Shown piece by piece: positions 16,564 to 23,820 of a stretch of DNA of 52,951 bases. Origin of the DNA: Bacteroidota bacterium (GTDB taxonomy: Bacteria; Bacteroidota; Bacteroidia; 2-12-FULL-35-15); NCBI GenBank assembly GCA_025363555.1, contig JANYDQ010000397.1, positions 1 through 52,951 on the forward strand. The letters are read 5' to 3'. The notes below the pieces were generated by a model, which did not search any database, was not told the origin of the DNA, and saw nothing but the letters and a program-made list of their open reading frames with translations. How positions within the stretch are numbered: position 1 is the stretch's first letter; every line of letters begins with the position of its first letter. The position numbers were made by a program, and so were the translations under genes.

Positions 16564-16657
16564 CCTGTACGGCTAAGCTGAAACGTTGAAATGTGCGGGT
16601 GGTGCTTAGGTTGTAGTTAATGGTGTAAGTTTTACTTACCTTTTAGCCTCGGCAGGT
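16564..16657 (+). repeat. Left copy of the ~95-nt imperfect palindromic element
   Basis: The element runs CCTG - GGCTAAGCTGAA - spacer - GGTGCTTAGG - spacer - TTTACTT - TTAGCC - CAGGT. The outer arms CCTG..GGCTAA and TTAGCC..CAGG pair, and GTAAGT/ACTTAC (16625-16639) forms an inner hairpin. The same ordered blocks recur in the same orientation at 18229-18330. Confidence 0.7.
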
Positions 16658-16658
16658 T

Positions 16659-16678
16659 TATACATATATATATGTATA
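16659..16678. repeat. 20-bp perfect AT palindrome TATACATATATATATGTATA
   Basis: A self-complementary run directly follows the left palindromic element. It could be an operator, a cruciform or a simple low-complexity tract. Confidence 0.85.
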
Positions 16679-16754
16679 GTTTTAAAAAAAGGATTTACGA
16701 AACCCCTGATTTCGTAACTCCTGACAATGGGGTATGTATTTGCGAAAGTTTGTG

Positions 16755-16762
16755 TAGTTTTG
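16755..16762 (+). promoter_or_regulatory. -7 element TAGTTTTG upstream of the broken T9SS gene
   Basis: A perfect TAnnTTTG match lies about 65 nt before the ATG at 16828. It is preceded by a hairpin TTACGAAA/TTTCGTAA (16695-16717). No -33 TTG is at good spacing. Confidence 0.45.
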
Positions 16763-16827
16763 TGGGGGTAATTTATATGGTAGCAGATATTTTAGGGACG
16801 TGCTAACTTGAACCGAACCAACACGAA

Positions 16828-18219
16828 ATGAAGAAACTTTTGACAATATTACTTTTACTGATCTACGGAATTTGTAACGGACAGGTTAACCTTGTTCCAA
16901 ATCCAAGTTTTGAAATAATTGACAGCTGTAATTTTGGAATTAATTGTGGAGCTGGTATTTCTAGAGGGTTTGTACCACCTTGGGACGACCCGATTTATTC
17001 TAGTTCCGACCTATATAATGCCTGTTGTACCCGTCCTTATTGTATAGTCCCCTCGAATATTGAGGGTTATCAAAATGCGCATAGTGGTAATGGATATGCT
17101 GGAATTATTTGTTTAGTTACAACTTCAAATTACAGAGAATATATTCAAGCCCCATTAGATAGCGCATTAATAGCTGGACATAAATACATATATCTGTTGC
17201 CACGACACACCGTAATCGGTGGATGAATACAGCCAGTAACGGGCAGCCCAGGGCGAAGGGTCCCATGCAATGGTAGATAAATAAAGAGTAGTACTATTGG
17301 TGGTGGTATCTGTCAACGATTCTATTTCGTAAGGGTTGTTTCCTCCCCAAGCTACAGGATACGAAATCCCCGTAGCCATTGTATAGGTAACACCATCATC
17401 GTCCGAGTACAATGGTCAGCTATGCGGCAATTGGGCAGAAAGAGGAAGTAAAAATCAGGCGGGCAGATGTATGGCAGTTGATTATTATAAAATCCGTTTA
17501 TTTCCTGCTCCATTTTTAATTACTTTAAGAATATTATTTTTAAAAGCAATTCGGTCGTTGGTAGTTTGCCAGCCTGCACTATCAGGCAAACCTTTGTAAA
17601 GGATGCCTTTGGTTCCCAACGTGTAAAGACTGTTATCGGTTGTAAATTTTTATGTTCGTTTATCCAATTTCCTATCATTAGGAATAAATAATATAGGAAT
17701 GTATTTTTCTACAACACATACGCATATTGTAGCTAACAGTCTTTTTAGCTATACCCCTCAAATAAATGAAACAACTGTTATAACTGATACTGCTAACTGG
17801 ACATTAGTTTCAGGACTATTTATAGCAAATGGAGGAGAGCAATATATTATTATTGGTAATTTTTATCTGTTTCTGCTACAGATACAGTTGCATCAAGTAG
17901 CCAATATTGGGGACAATCATATTTTGTTATTGATGATATAAGTGTAATTGACTGCACAACTGTTGGAGTAAACCAGGAAACAAAAGAGGAAATAATTAGT
18001 GTTTATCCTAACCCAATTATTGGTAAGCTGAATGTTCAAACAAATAATTACGAACAATCAGAAATTATTCTTTACGACCTTTCATCAAGAAAAGTTTTAC
18101 AACAAACATTTACAAACACAACAACAATAAACACCGAACAACTTGCAAAAGGAATGTATCTTTACGAAGTGCGAAACAGAAACGGAATTATTAAGAACGG
18201 AAAAGTAATTAAAGAATGA
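16828..18219 (+). pseudogene. T9SS cargo gene broken by an inserted segment and a frameshift
   Basis: Three pieces belong together. The N-terminal part (16828 to about 17193) has a signal peptide (MKKLLTILLLLIYGICNGQ) and the conserved start VNLVPNPSFEIIDSC and REYIQAPLDSALIAGHKY. The middle part resumes at about 17646 (FYVRLSNFLSLGINNIGMYFSTT ... WTLVSGLFIANGGEQYIIIGNF). The C-terminal part (YFVIDDISVIDCTTVGV and a type A sorting domain, VYPNPIIGKLNVQ ... GMYLYEVRNRNG) ends at 18219. About 450 bp of foreign sequence separates the first two parts. The second and third are in different frames, fixed by adding one T to the T-run at about 17861-17865. The intact family is a common Bacteroidota secreted protein of unknown function. 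The gene cannot make a full product as sequenced. Confidence 0.85.
17194..17646 (-). pseudogene. Scrambled BNR-protein fragments inserted in the T9SS gene
   Basis: Read on the minus strand, two stretches look like parts of a propeller cargo. About 17646-17487 gives TDNSLYTLGTKGILYKGL and GWQTTNDRIAFKNN, ending at a stop. About 17412-17194 gives YSDDDGVTYTMATGISYP and YWLYSSTDYGVSWQQI, a typical Asp-box turn. Between them about 75 bp reads as neither. The left edge falls inside a codon run of the host gene and the right edge rejoins it. No transposase, target duplication or terminal repeat is visible at the joins. The source is not either BNR gene in this window. A rearranged fragment and an assembly chimera are both possible. 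Confidence 0.75.
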
Positions 18220-18228
18220 CACTATAGC

Positions 18229-18330
18229 CCCCCTTAAGCTAAGCTGACAGTTAGGTTTTTGTGTGTTGGGGCTTAGGATAAACACTAAGCCCTCACGCCT
18301 TTGCTTTACTTCAGCTTAGCCTTTACAGGT
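18229..18330 (+). repeat. Right copy of the ~100-nt imperfect palindromic element
   Basis: Starting ten bases after the broken cargo gene, GCTAAGCTGA (18238-18247) pairs with TCAGCTTAGC (18311-18320), and an inner 8-bp stem GGGCTTAG/CTAAGCCC (18269-18292) sits within. The block order (GCTAAGCTGA, GGCTTAGG, TTTACTT, TTAGCC, CAGGT) matches the left copy at 16564-16657 in the same orientation. Confidence 0.75.
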
Positions 18331-18360
18331 GAACACAGAAAATGATTGTACCTTTATGAA

Positions 18361-20142
18361 ATGAAATTTACCGCTTTTCAAAAAATAAATTCATTTGTTG
18401 CCTGGACACAAACCAAACTTTCTAAAAAGCAATTCATTTTCTTATCCAGTATTTTTGTTGGCATTTCAGTTGGTTTAGCTGCCATTCTCTTAAAAACATT
18501 TGCACATTATATTTTTCTTGGAGTTACATACAACAAGTTAGGAAGTATTAAATATATTTTTCTTTTATTACCTGTTATTGGAATATTGCTGACGGTGCTG
18601 GCAATAAAGAAAATATTAAAAGGAAAGCTGGAAAAGGGATTATCCAATATTCATTATGCAATTGCAAATAAATCAAGCATCATTCCAAAAGAACAAATGT
18701 ATGCCCAGATACTTACCAGTTCATTAACAGTTGGATTTGGCGGTTCAGCAGGGTTAGAAGCCCCAATTCTACTTACCGGAGCAGCATTTGGAAGCAACTA
18801 TTCAAAAAAATATCATTTAAACTATAACGAACGCACATTATTACTTGCCTGCGGAATAGCAGCAGGTATAGGTGCTGCATTTAATGCACCCATTGCAGGA
18901 GTTTTATTCGCTTTGGAAGTTTTACTAATAGACATTAGCATTTCGGCTTTCACACCACTTATTATTGCAGCGGCAACAGGTGCTTTAATTTCAAAAATAA
19001 TACTTGAGGACGACATTCTTTTATCTTTCAAATTACAACAACCCTTCAACTATAATAATGTTCCTTTCTATATTGTGTTGGGTTTGTTAGCGGGGCTTAT
19101 TTCGGTTTATCATTCACGAACATTTACCTTTATAGAAGGGCTGTTCCATAAATTTCCAAACAAATTATATTTGAAAGCTTTAATAGGAGGATTATTATTG
19201 GCATCCCTTATTTTTATTTTTTCATCTTTATTTGGCGAAGGCTATCAAAGTATAAAAACACTTTCGTTACAATCGCCTGAAAACTTATTAAACAATAGTT
19301 ACTTTTATAATTATAAAAGCAGCGATTGGTTTGTACTTGCTTTTGTAGGAGTTCTTATATTTGTTAAAGCAATAGCAACAGCACTTACATTAGGTAGTGG
19401 TGGAAACGGAGGCAACTTTGCGCCATCTCTTTTTGTTGGTGCTTATCTTGGTTTCTTTTTTTCAAAGGCTTTAAATATGCTAAACTTAACAAACCTACCG
19501 ATAAGCAATTTTACCATTGTAGGTATGGCAGGAATATTAAGCGGACTTTATCATGCACCATTAACTGCAATATTTTTAATTGCAGAAATTACGGGCGGTT
19601 ACACTTTAATGATTCCTTTGATGATTGTATCATCCATTAGTTATGCAGTTTCCAAATACTTTGAACCATTTTCGATGGATACTAAAAAACTTTCGTTAAC
19701 AGGAAAAATATTTACTTACGACCGTTACCATAATATTTTAACCACCATCAGAACTTCCAATTTAGTAGAAACTAATTTCCAGAAACTTTCACCAAACGAT
19801 ACATTAGGTGCTATTGTTGAATTAGTTTCAAAATCAAAACGAAACATTTTTCCTCTTACAGACAAAGAGAATAAATTATTAGGAATTATTATACTTGACA
19901 ACATAAGAAACATACTATTTAAAACCGAAATGTACAATAAGATAACGGCAAAAGAACTAATGACAATTCCTCCTGCTATTATTTCATCTGCCGAAACTAT
20001 GGAAGAAGTAATGAAAAAGTTTGATGAAACAGGAGCATGGAATTTACCAGTAATTGAAAATGAAGAATACATTGGTTTTATTTCCAAATCAAGCGTATTT
20101 TCAAGTTATCGGACAAAACTAAAATCAACAACAATAGCGTAA
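18361..20142 (+). CDS. CLC family chloride channel/transporter with C-terminal CBS domains
   Basis: This is a polytopic membrane protein of about 594 residues. The three CLC selectivity signatures are present: GSAGLEAP (about 127-134, with the gating glutamate), AFNAPIAGVLFALEV (about 173-188) and GGNGGNFAPSLFVGA (about 347-361). A pair of CBS-like segments (about 455-590) forms the cytoplasmic tail. By alignment with E. coli ClcA the gating Glu148 is kept, but the internal proton glutamate (Glu203) is valine, as in CLC channels. The track's start at 18346 is a TTG; the ATG at 18361 before KFTAFQK is preferred, with TACCTTTA just upstream as a near -7 box. It moves chloride or a related anion across the inner membrane. 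Confidence 0.93.
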   Translation: MKFTAFQKINSFVAWTQTKLSKKQFIFLSSIFVGISVGLAAILLKTFAHYIFLGVTYNKLGSIKYIFLLLPVIGILLTVLAIKKILKGKLEKGLSNIHYAIANKSSIIPKEQMYAQILTSSLTVGFGGSAGLEAPILLTGAAFGSNYSKKYHLNYNERTLLLACGIAAGIGAAFNAPIAGVLFALEVLLIDISISAFTPLIIAAATGALISKIILEDDILLSFKLQQPFNYNNVPFYIVLGLLAGLISVYHSRTFTFIEGLFHKFPNKLYLKALIGGLLLASLIFIFSSLFGEGYQSIKTLSLQSPENLLNNSYFYNYKSSDWFVLAFVGVLIFVKAIATALTLGSGGNGGNFAPSLFVGAYLGFFFSKALNMLNLTNLPISNFTIVGMAGILSGLYHAPLTAIFLIAEITGGYTLMIPLMIVSSISYAVSKYFEPFSMDTKKLSLTGKIFTYDRYHNILTTIRTSNLVETNFQKLSPNDTLGAIVELVSKSKRNIFPLTDKENKLLGIIILDNIRNILFKTEMYNKITAKELMTIPPAIISSAETMEEVMKKFDETGAWNLPVIENEEYIGFISKSSVFSSYRTKLKSTTIA

Positions 20143-20229
20143 CAAATGGTCGAAAAAATTTTTCCAGTAAAAAGTTATTTGAAACTTAAAACTTCTTGTT
20201 TTTACTAATCATTTTTCTTAAAAGAGTAC

Positions 20230-20811
20230 TTAAACTGTCATTTTCAATAAATGTTCCACCAGTTTGTTTACAGCCATAGCGCGGTGAGATATTTTATTTT
20301 TTTCGGCAAGTTGCATTTCAGCAAAAGAAAGTTCATTTCCCTGGGGTACAAAAATGGGGTCGTAGCCAAAACCCATGGTTCCCCGTTTTTCGGTTAATAT
20401 AGTACCGTTTACTATGCCTTCAAACTGGGTTTCGTTACCATCTATCACCAGCGAAACAATGGTTTTGAAGCGCGCTTTGCGGTTTTCAATGCCTTTCATT
20501 TCGTTCAATACTTTAGCAATATTGTTTTCTGCATTGCTGATCTCCCCTGCATAGCGGGCAGAAAGCACACCAGGACGACCATCCAGCGCATCTATTTCCA
20601 AACCGGTGTCGTCAGCAAAACAATTGTGATGGTATTTTTCGTACACATAAAACGATTTGATGGAGGCATTACCCTCTATAGTAGGATGAGTTTCGGGAAT
20701 ATCTTCCATACAATGCACATCGTGCAAACTCAACACCCGTATGTGAGCAGGGATGAGCAGTTGAATTTCTTCAACTTTGTTTTTATTTCGGGTGGCGAAT
20801 ACAAATACCAT
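20230..20811 (-). CDS. rdgB: XTP/dITP diphosphatase (RdgB/HAM1 family)
   Basis: The 193-residue cytosolic enzyme has the full family signature: FATRNKNKVEEI at the N-terminus (substrate loop), the metal-binding FADDTGLEIDALDGRPGVLSARYAG (about residues 66-90), then GFGYDPIFVP and SHRAMA near the end. It hydrolyses non-canonical purine NTPs such as XTP and dITP to monophosphates and so keeps them out of DNA and RNA. Length and motifs match E. coli RdgB (197 residues). It is transcribed from its own promoter, divergently from the glycan locus. Confidence 0.95.
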   Translation of the reverse strand: MVFVFATRNKNKVEEIQLLIPAHIRVLSLHDVHCMEDIPETHPTIEGNASIKSFYVYEKYHHNCFADDTGLEIDALDGRPGVLSARYAGEISNAENNIAKVLNEMKGIENRKARFKTIVSLVIDGNETQFEGIVNGTILTEKRGTMGFGYDPIFVPQGNELSFAEMQLAEKNKISHRAMAVNKLVEHLLKMTV

Positions 20812-20832
20812 TTGCGTTGTATTTTAGAAATA

Positions 20833-20863
20833 CAAATGTACGATTATTGGCAGTTAATTACAA
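20833..20863 (-). promoter_or_regulatory. Promoter of rdgB, TTG-N20-TACATTTG
   Basis: On the minus strand TTG (20863-20861) is followed after 20 nt by a perfect -7 box TACATTTG (20840-20833), about 22 nt before the ATG. It interlocks with the opposite promoter at 20847-20879. Confidence 0.8.
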
Positions 20864-20879
20864 AAAATCCTTATTTTTG
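20847..20879 (+). promoter_or_regulatory. Promoter of the glycan locus, TTG-N22-TATTTTTG
   Basis: TTG (20847-20849) and a perfect -7 box TATTTTTG (20872-20879) lie about 25 nt before the sulfotransferase ATG. The footprint overlaps that of the rdgB promoter. Confidence 0.75.
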
Positions 20880-20903
20880 ACGGTTTTTAAAAAAAAGGGA
20901 TAA

Positions 20904-21794
20904 ATGAGCAGAGCCATAGATGTGATGATTGTGGGTGCGCAGAAGGCAGGAACAACATCTTTATTATGTTATTTAGGAGAACATCCGAACTGTATCAGTC
21001 ATCCGCAAAAGGAATTCAGCTATTTTACTGACAAAACAGAATATGCAGAAGGGCTGATACAGGCGTTTAAAAAATACTACGCCCATCAGCCACATACTGC
21101 CAGTACTAAAATAATTGCAAAAAATGCCGGGCTGTTTACCGATATGAACGGACTGACACGATTGAAAAAGAACAGCCCAAACTGCGAACTGGTGTTTATA
21201 CTTCGCAACCCGGTAGAACGCACTTATTCGTCTTACCTGATGGAGAAAAATTTTGGCACTGTAAAATTTGAATTTGAAGATTTGCCCGAATTAATAAAAA
21301 AACATCAGAACAATAATGAGAATACCTGGGATTTTGATTTTTTTATTGAATATAGCTTATATTCGCATCATCTGAAAAATATTTATTCCTTGTTTCCGAA
21401 AGAGAATGTAAACATTGTATTGTATGAAGATTTGCAAAACGATGCGGTGGAGGTATGTAAAAAAATATTTCACAAACTTAATATTGATGAATCTTTTAAA
21501 CCCAATGTGGAGGTAAAACATAACGTAACGCATAAAACACGTTCTAATTTTTATGCCCGGGCAATAAAGCATCTGTTGCGGAACCATAACCCGGTTAAAA
21601 AATTTATTAAAAGATTTGTTCCCGGGCATAAGGTATATAAATACGGAGAATTGTTGAGAGATGTAAACAAAACAGAAAAAAAACACTCGCCAGTTAACGA
21701 AGAAGTGAAGCGGTTTTTAGTTAATTATTATAAACCTTTTAATGAGGAACTCGGAAAAATGATAGGAAGGGATTTGTCGTCTTGGAATAAATAA
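20904..21794 (+). CDS. PAPS-dependent sulfotransferase (first gene of the glycan locus)
   Basis: The 296-residue protein carries the 5'-phosphosulfate-binding loop GAQKAGTTSLLCYL (about residues 10-23) and the 3'-phosphate motif ILRNPVERTYSSYL (about 98-111), both diagnostic of the carbohydrate sulfotransferase (Sulfotransfer_1) fold. It would move a sulfuryl group from PAPS to a sugar hydroxyl. No signal or membrane segment is seen, so it should act in the cytoplasm on the growing glycan. Its stop is one base from the start of the Wzm-type permease, so the two are coupled and the sulfated product is probably the exported glycan. No PAPS synthesis genes lie in the window. Confidence 0.9.
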   Translation: MSRAIDVMIVGAQKAGTTSLLCYLGEHPNCISHPQKEFSYFTDKTEYAEGLIQAFKKYYAHQPHTASTKIIAKNAGLFTDMNGLTRLKKNSPNCELVFILRNPVERTYSSYLMEKNFGTVKFEFEDLPELIKKHQNNNENTWDFDFFIEYSLYSHHLKNIYSLFPKENVNIVLYEDLQNDAVEVCKKIFHKLNIDESFKPNVEVKHNVTHKTRSNFYARAIKHLLRNHNPVKKFIKRFVPGHKVYKYGELLRDVNKTEKKHSPVNEEVKRFLVNYYKPFNEELGKMIGRDLSSWNK

Positions 21795-21795
21795 A

Positions 21796-22614
21796 ATGGA
21801 ATACGAAATAAAACCAAAAAACAAATTAACCCTTGGAATTGACGAATTGTGGCAATACAGGGAATTGTTTTATTTTTTTACCTGGAGAGATATAAAAGTA
21901 AAATACAAACAAACTGCTTTGGGGTTTGCCTGGGCGGTGCTTCAACCATTAGTAATGATGGTTATTTTTTCCGTATTTTTCGGACAGGCACTCAAAGTTC
22001 CATCTGATGATATTCCTTATCCTGTTTTTGTTTATTCAGGTTTATTGCTTTGGAATATTTTTTCTTCCGGTTTGTCCAATGCCGGAAACAGTATGGTGAA
22101 CAATGCCAACATTATCAAAAAAATATATTTCCCCAGGTTAATTATTCCAATATCGTCCGTGCTGGTTTCTATATTCGATTTTATGATGGCACTATTTATT
22201 TTTATTGGCATGTTGTTATATTACCCTACTCACATAAACATTGCAGAATGCTTTTTGTATATGCCTGTTAGCATATTTATTACTTGTTTTTCCACCTTTG
22301 GTATAGGAGCATTTCTGGCAGCATTAAATATTAAGTATCGCGATTTCAGATACATTATTCCATTTATGATTCAGGCACTATTGTTTCTTACCCCTGTAAT
22401 TTACCCGGTATCCATTATCAAATTTGCCTGGATAAAATATTTGATTGCCGTCAATCCCATGTATGGAGCAATAGAACTGTTCCGTCATCCTATTATTCAA
22501 AAACCGATAGAAATAAATTTGGTATTGATTAGCTTGGGTTCTTCCATTTTATTTTTCGTTGTCGGATTATTTTATTTCCGGAAAACAGAATCTTATTTTG
22601 CTGATTTGGCATAA
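21796..22614 (+). CDS. wzm: ABC-2 type polysaccharide export permease (Wzm-like)
   Basis: The 272-residue integral membrane protein has about six hydrophobic helices and the ABC-2 export signature near its N-terminus: LFYFFTWRDIKVKYKQTALGFAWAVLQPLVMM. The RDIKVRYKQT-type coupling segment and the WxxLQP motif are hallmarks of Wzm/TagG/KpsM permeases. It forms the channel for lipid-linked O-antigen or related glycan across the inner membrane, with the ATPase encoded next. Its stop abuts the ATPase start with no spacing. The symbol is given by family and pairing, not by orthology to one named gene. Confidence 0.92.
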   Translation: MEYEIKPKNKLTLGIDELWQYRELFYFFTWRDIKVKYKQTALGFAWAVLQPLVMMVIFSVFFGQALKVPSDDIPYPVFVYSGLLLWNIFSSGLSNAGNSMVNNANIIKKIYFPRLIIPISSVLVSIFDFMMALFIFIGMLLYYPTHINIAECFLYMPVSIFITCFSTFGIGAFLAALNIKYRDFRYIIPFMIQALLFLTPVIYPVSIIKFAWIKYLIAVNPMYGAIELFRHPIIQKPIEINLVLISLGSSILFFVVGLFYFRKTESYFADLA

Positions 22615-23820
22615 ATGAAACCGATACTGGAAATAAAAAGTATATCGAAAAAATTTCGAATCCGACATGAAAATCACTCTTATTTGAGTTTGCGTGATTC
22701 ATTGACTTCACTGTTTAAACCTGACAGAAGCAGTAGTGAAGAATTTTATGCTTTAAATAACGTTTCTTTTGATGTTTTTCAGGGGGAGTGTATCGGGATA
22801 ATCGGAAAAAACGGAGCAGGAAAATCGACACTGCTCAAGATTTTATCAAAAATTACTCCTCCCTCTTCGGGAAAAATAACTTCCAGGGGACGAATAGCGA
22901 GTTTGCTGGAAGTGGGAACTGGTTTTCATTCAGAACTTTCGGGAAGAGAAAATATTTTTTTGAACGGCTCAATACTTGGAATGAAACGAAAAGAAATAGA
23001 ATCGAAATTTGATGAAATAGTTGATTTTTCAGGTGTTGAAAACTTTTTGGATACACCATTGAAGCATTATAGCAGTGGAATGCAGTTACGCTTGGCTTTT
23101 GCGGTAGCAGCATTTTTAGAACCTGAAATCCTAGTAATAGATGAAGTGCTGGCAGTAGGTGACGCTGAATTCCAAAAAAAATGTATGGGAAAGATGGAAG
23201 ATGTAAGCAAAAGCGGCAGAACTATTTTGTTAGTTAGTCATCAAATGGGAACCATTGCACAGTTATGCAAAAAGACGATAATTATTGAAAAGGGCGCGGT
23301 GATTTTTAACGATGAAACAAATAAAGCAATAGACAAGTACCTTTCCGATCACCAATACAAAGGTGCAAGTTGGGCTTGCGATTCGTCTTCTGCCAGGAAA
23401 AAAATATATTTCAGAAATATTAATTTAATAAATGACAAAAAGGAGTTAACAGATGTTCTGGGGTTCAACGAATCAATAAACATTAGTCTTAAAATTATTT
23501 ACAATGAACGTCAACCCAATTTAAAAATATCGGTTACCATGCTTGATAAATTTCAATCAAGAATTTTCACAAGTGTGGAACTTTTAGATAACCATATTTT
23601 ATCAGACGGAAATGAGTATTCTTTAACTTTAAAAATTCCGGGTAATATTATAGCACCCAATTACTATACCTTCAGATATGCTTTATACGATGATAATGGA
23701 AATGTTTTTGATTTATTGGAAAGTGAAACAAAAGTGAGAATAATGGATACAGGAACTGAAATGGCAAAATATGAAGGAGTTGATTATGGATTCTTAATTT
23801 TAAAGTGCGAATGGACTTGA
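22615..23820 (+). CDS. wzt: ABC exporter ATPase with C-terminal glycan-binding domain (Wzt-like)
   Basis: This is a 401-residue protein. The ATPase part shows Walker A GKNGAGKST (about 64-72), the signature YSSGMQLRLAF (about 151-161), Walker B ILVIDEV (about 173-179) and the H-loop LLVSHQMG. From about residue 245 a beta-rich C-terminal domain follows (RNINLINDKKELTDVLGFNESINISLKI ...), as in Wzt proteins that recognise a modified non-reducing end before export. Domain order and length match two-domain Wzt. It pairs with the preceding permease. The domain implies a chain-end tag, for which the locus offers methyltransferases and a sulfotransferase. Confidence 0.93.
   Translation: MKPILEIKSISKKFRIRHENHSYLSLRDSLTSLFKPDRSSSEEFYALNNVSFDVFQGECIGIIGKNGAGKSTLLKILSKITPPSSGKITSRGRIASLLEVGTGFHSELSGRENIFLNGSILGMKRKEIESKFDEIVDFSGVENFLDTPLKHYSSGMQLRLAFAVAAFLEPEILVIDEVLAVGDAEFQKKCMGKMEDVSKSGRTILLVSHQMGTIAQLCKKTIIIEKGAVIFNDETNKAIDKYLSDHQYKGASWACDSSSARKKIYFRNINLINDKKELTDVLGFNESINISLKIIYNERQPNLKISVTMLDKFQSRIFTSVELLDNHILSDGNEYSLTLKIPGNIIAPNYYTFRYALYDDNGNVFDLLESETKVRIMDTGTEMAKYEGVDYGFLILKCEWT

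Larger units (their letters stand above)
16040..16827. other. Gene-poor 788-bp stretch: promoter, small hairpins, 21-bp array, palindromic element
   Basis: No convincing gene is present. From left to right it holds the minus-strand promoter of the BNR cargo, small hairpins (GGCGTT/AACGCC at 16166-16180; TGATGC/GCATCA at 16231-16248), the 9 x 21 bp tandem array, the first copy of the ~95-nt palindromic element, a 20-bp AT palindrome, an 8-bp hairpin and a candidate promoter for the following T9SS gene. An ORF at 16285-16581 spans the array, but every frame of the array is open, so coding is not shown. Confidence 0.7.

Noticed and set aside
16285-16581. ORF of 98 residues (YSSRFEK repeats) as a gene
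   Set aside because: Frames on both strands stay open through the array because the unit is 21 bp; no promoter or ribosome site supports one of them, and the stop lies in the palindromic element.
17167-17412. Minus-strand 81-residue ORF as a separate gene
   Set aside because: It begins and ends within the inserted BNR debris and the host gene, with no start signal; it is a fragment.
18250-18256. GTTAGGT matches the integron core GTTRRRY
   Set aside because: No matching RYYYAAC site lies at the mirror position, the left element has no GTTRRRY, and no integrase is in the window.
23805-23811. GTG 23805 as the acyltransferase start
   Set aside because: The ATG two codons later is a stronger start and lies in the usual overlap with the preceding stop.
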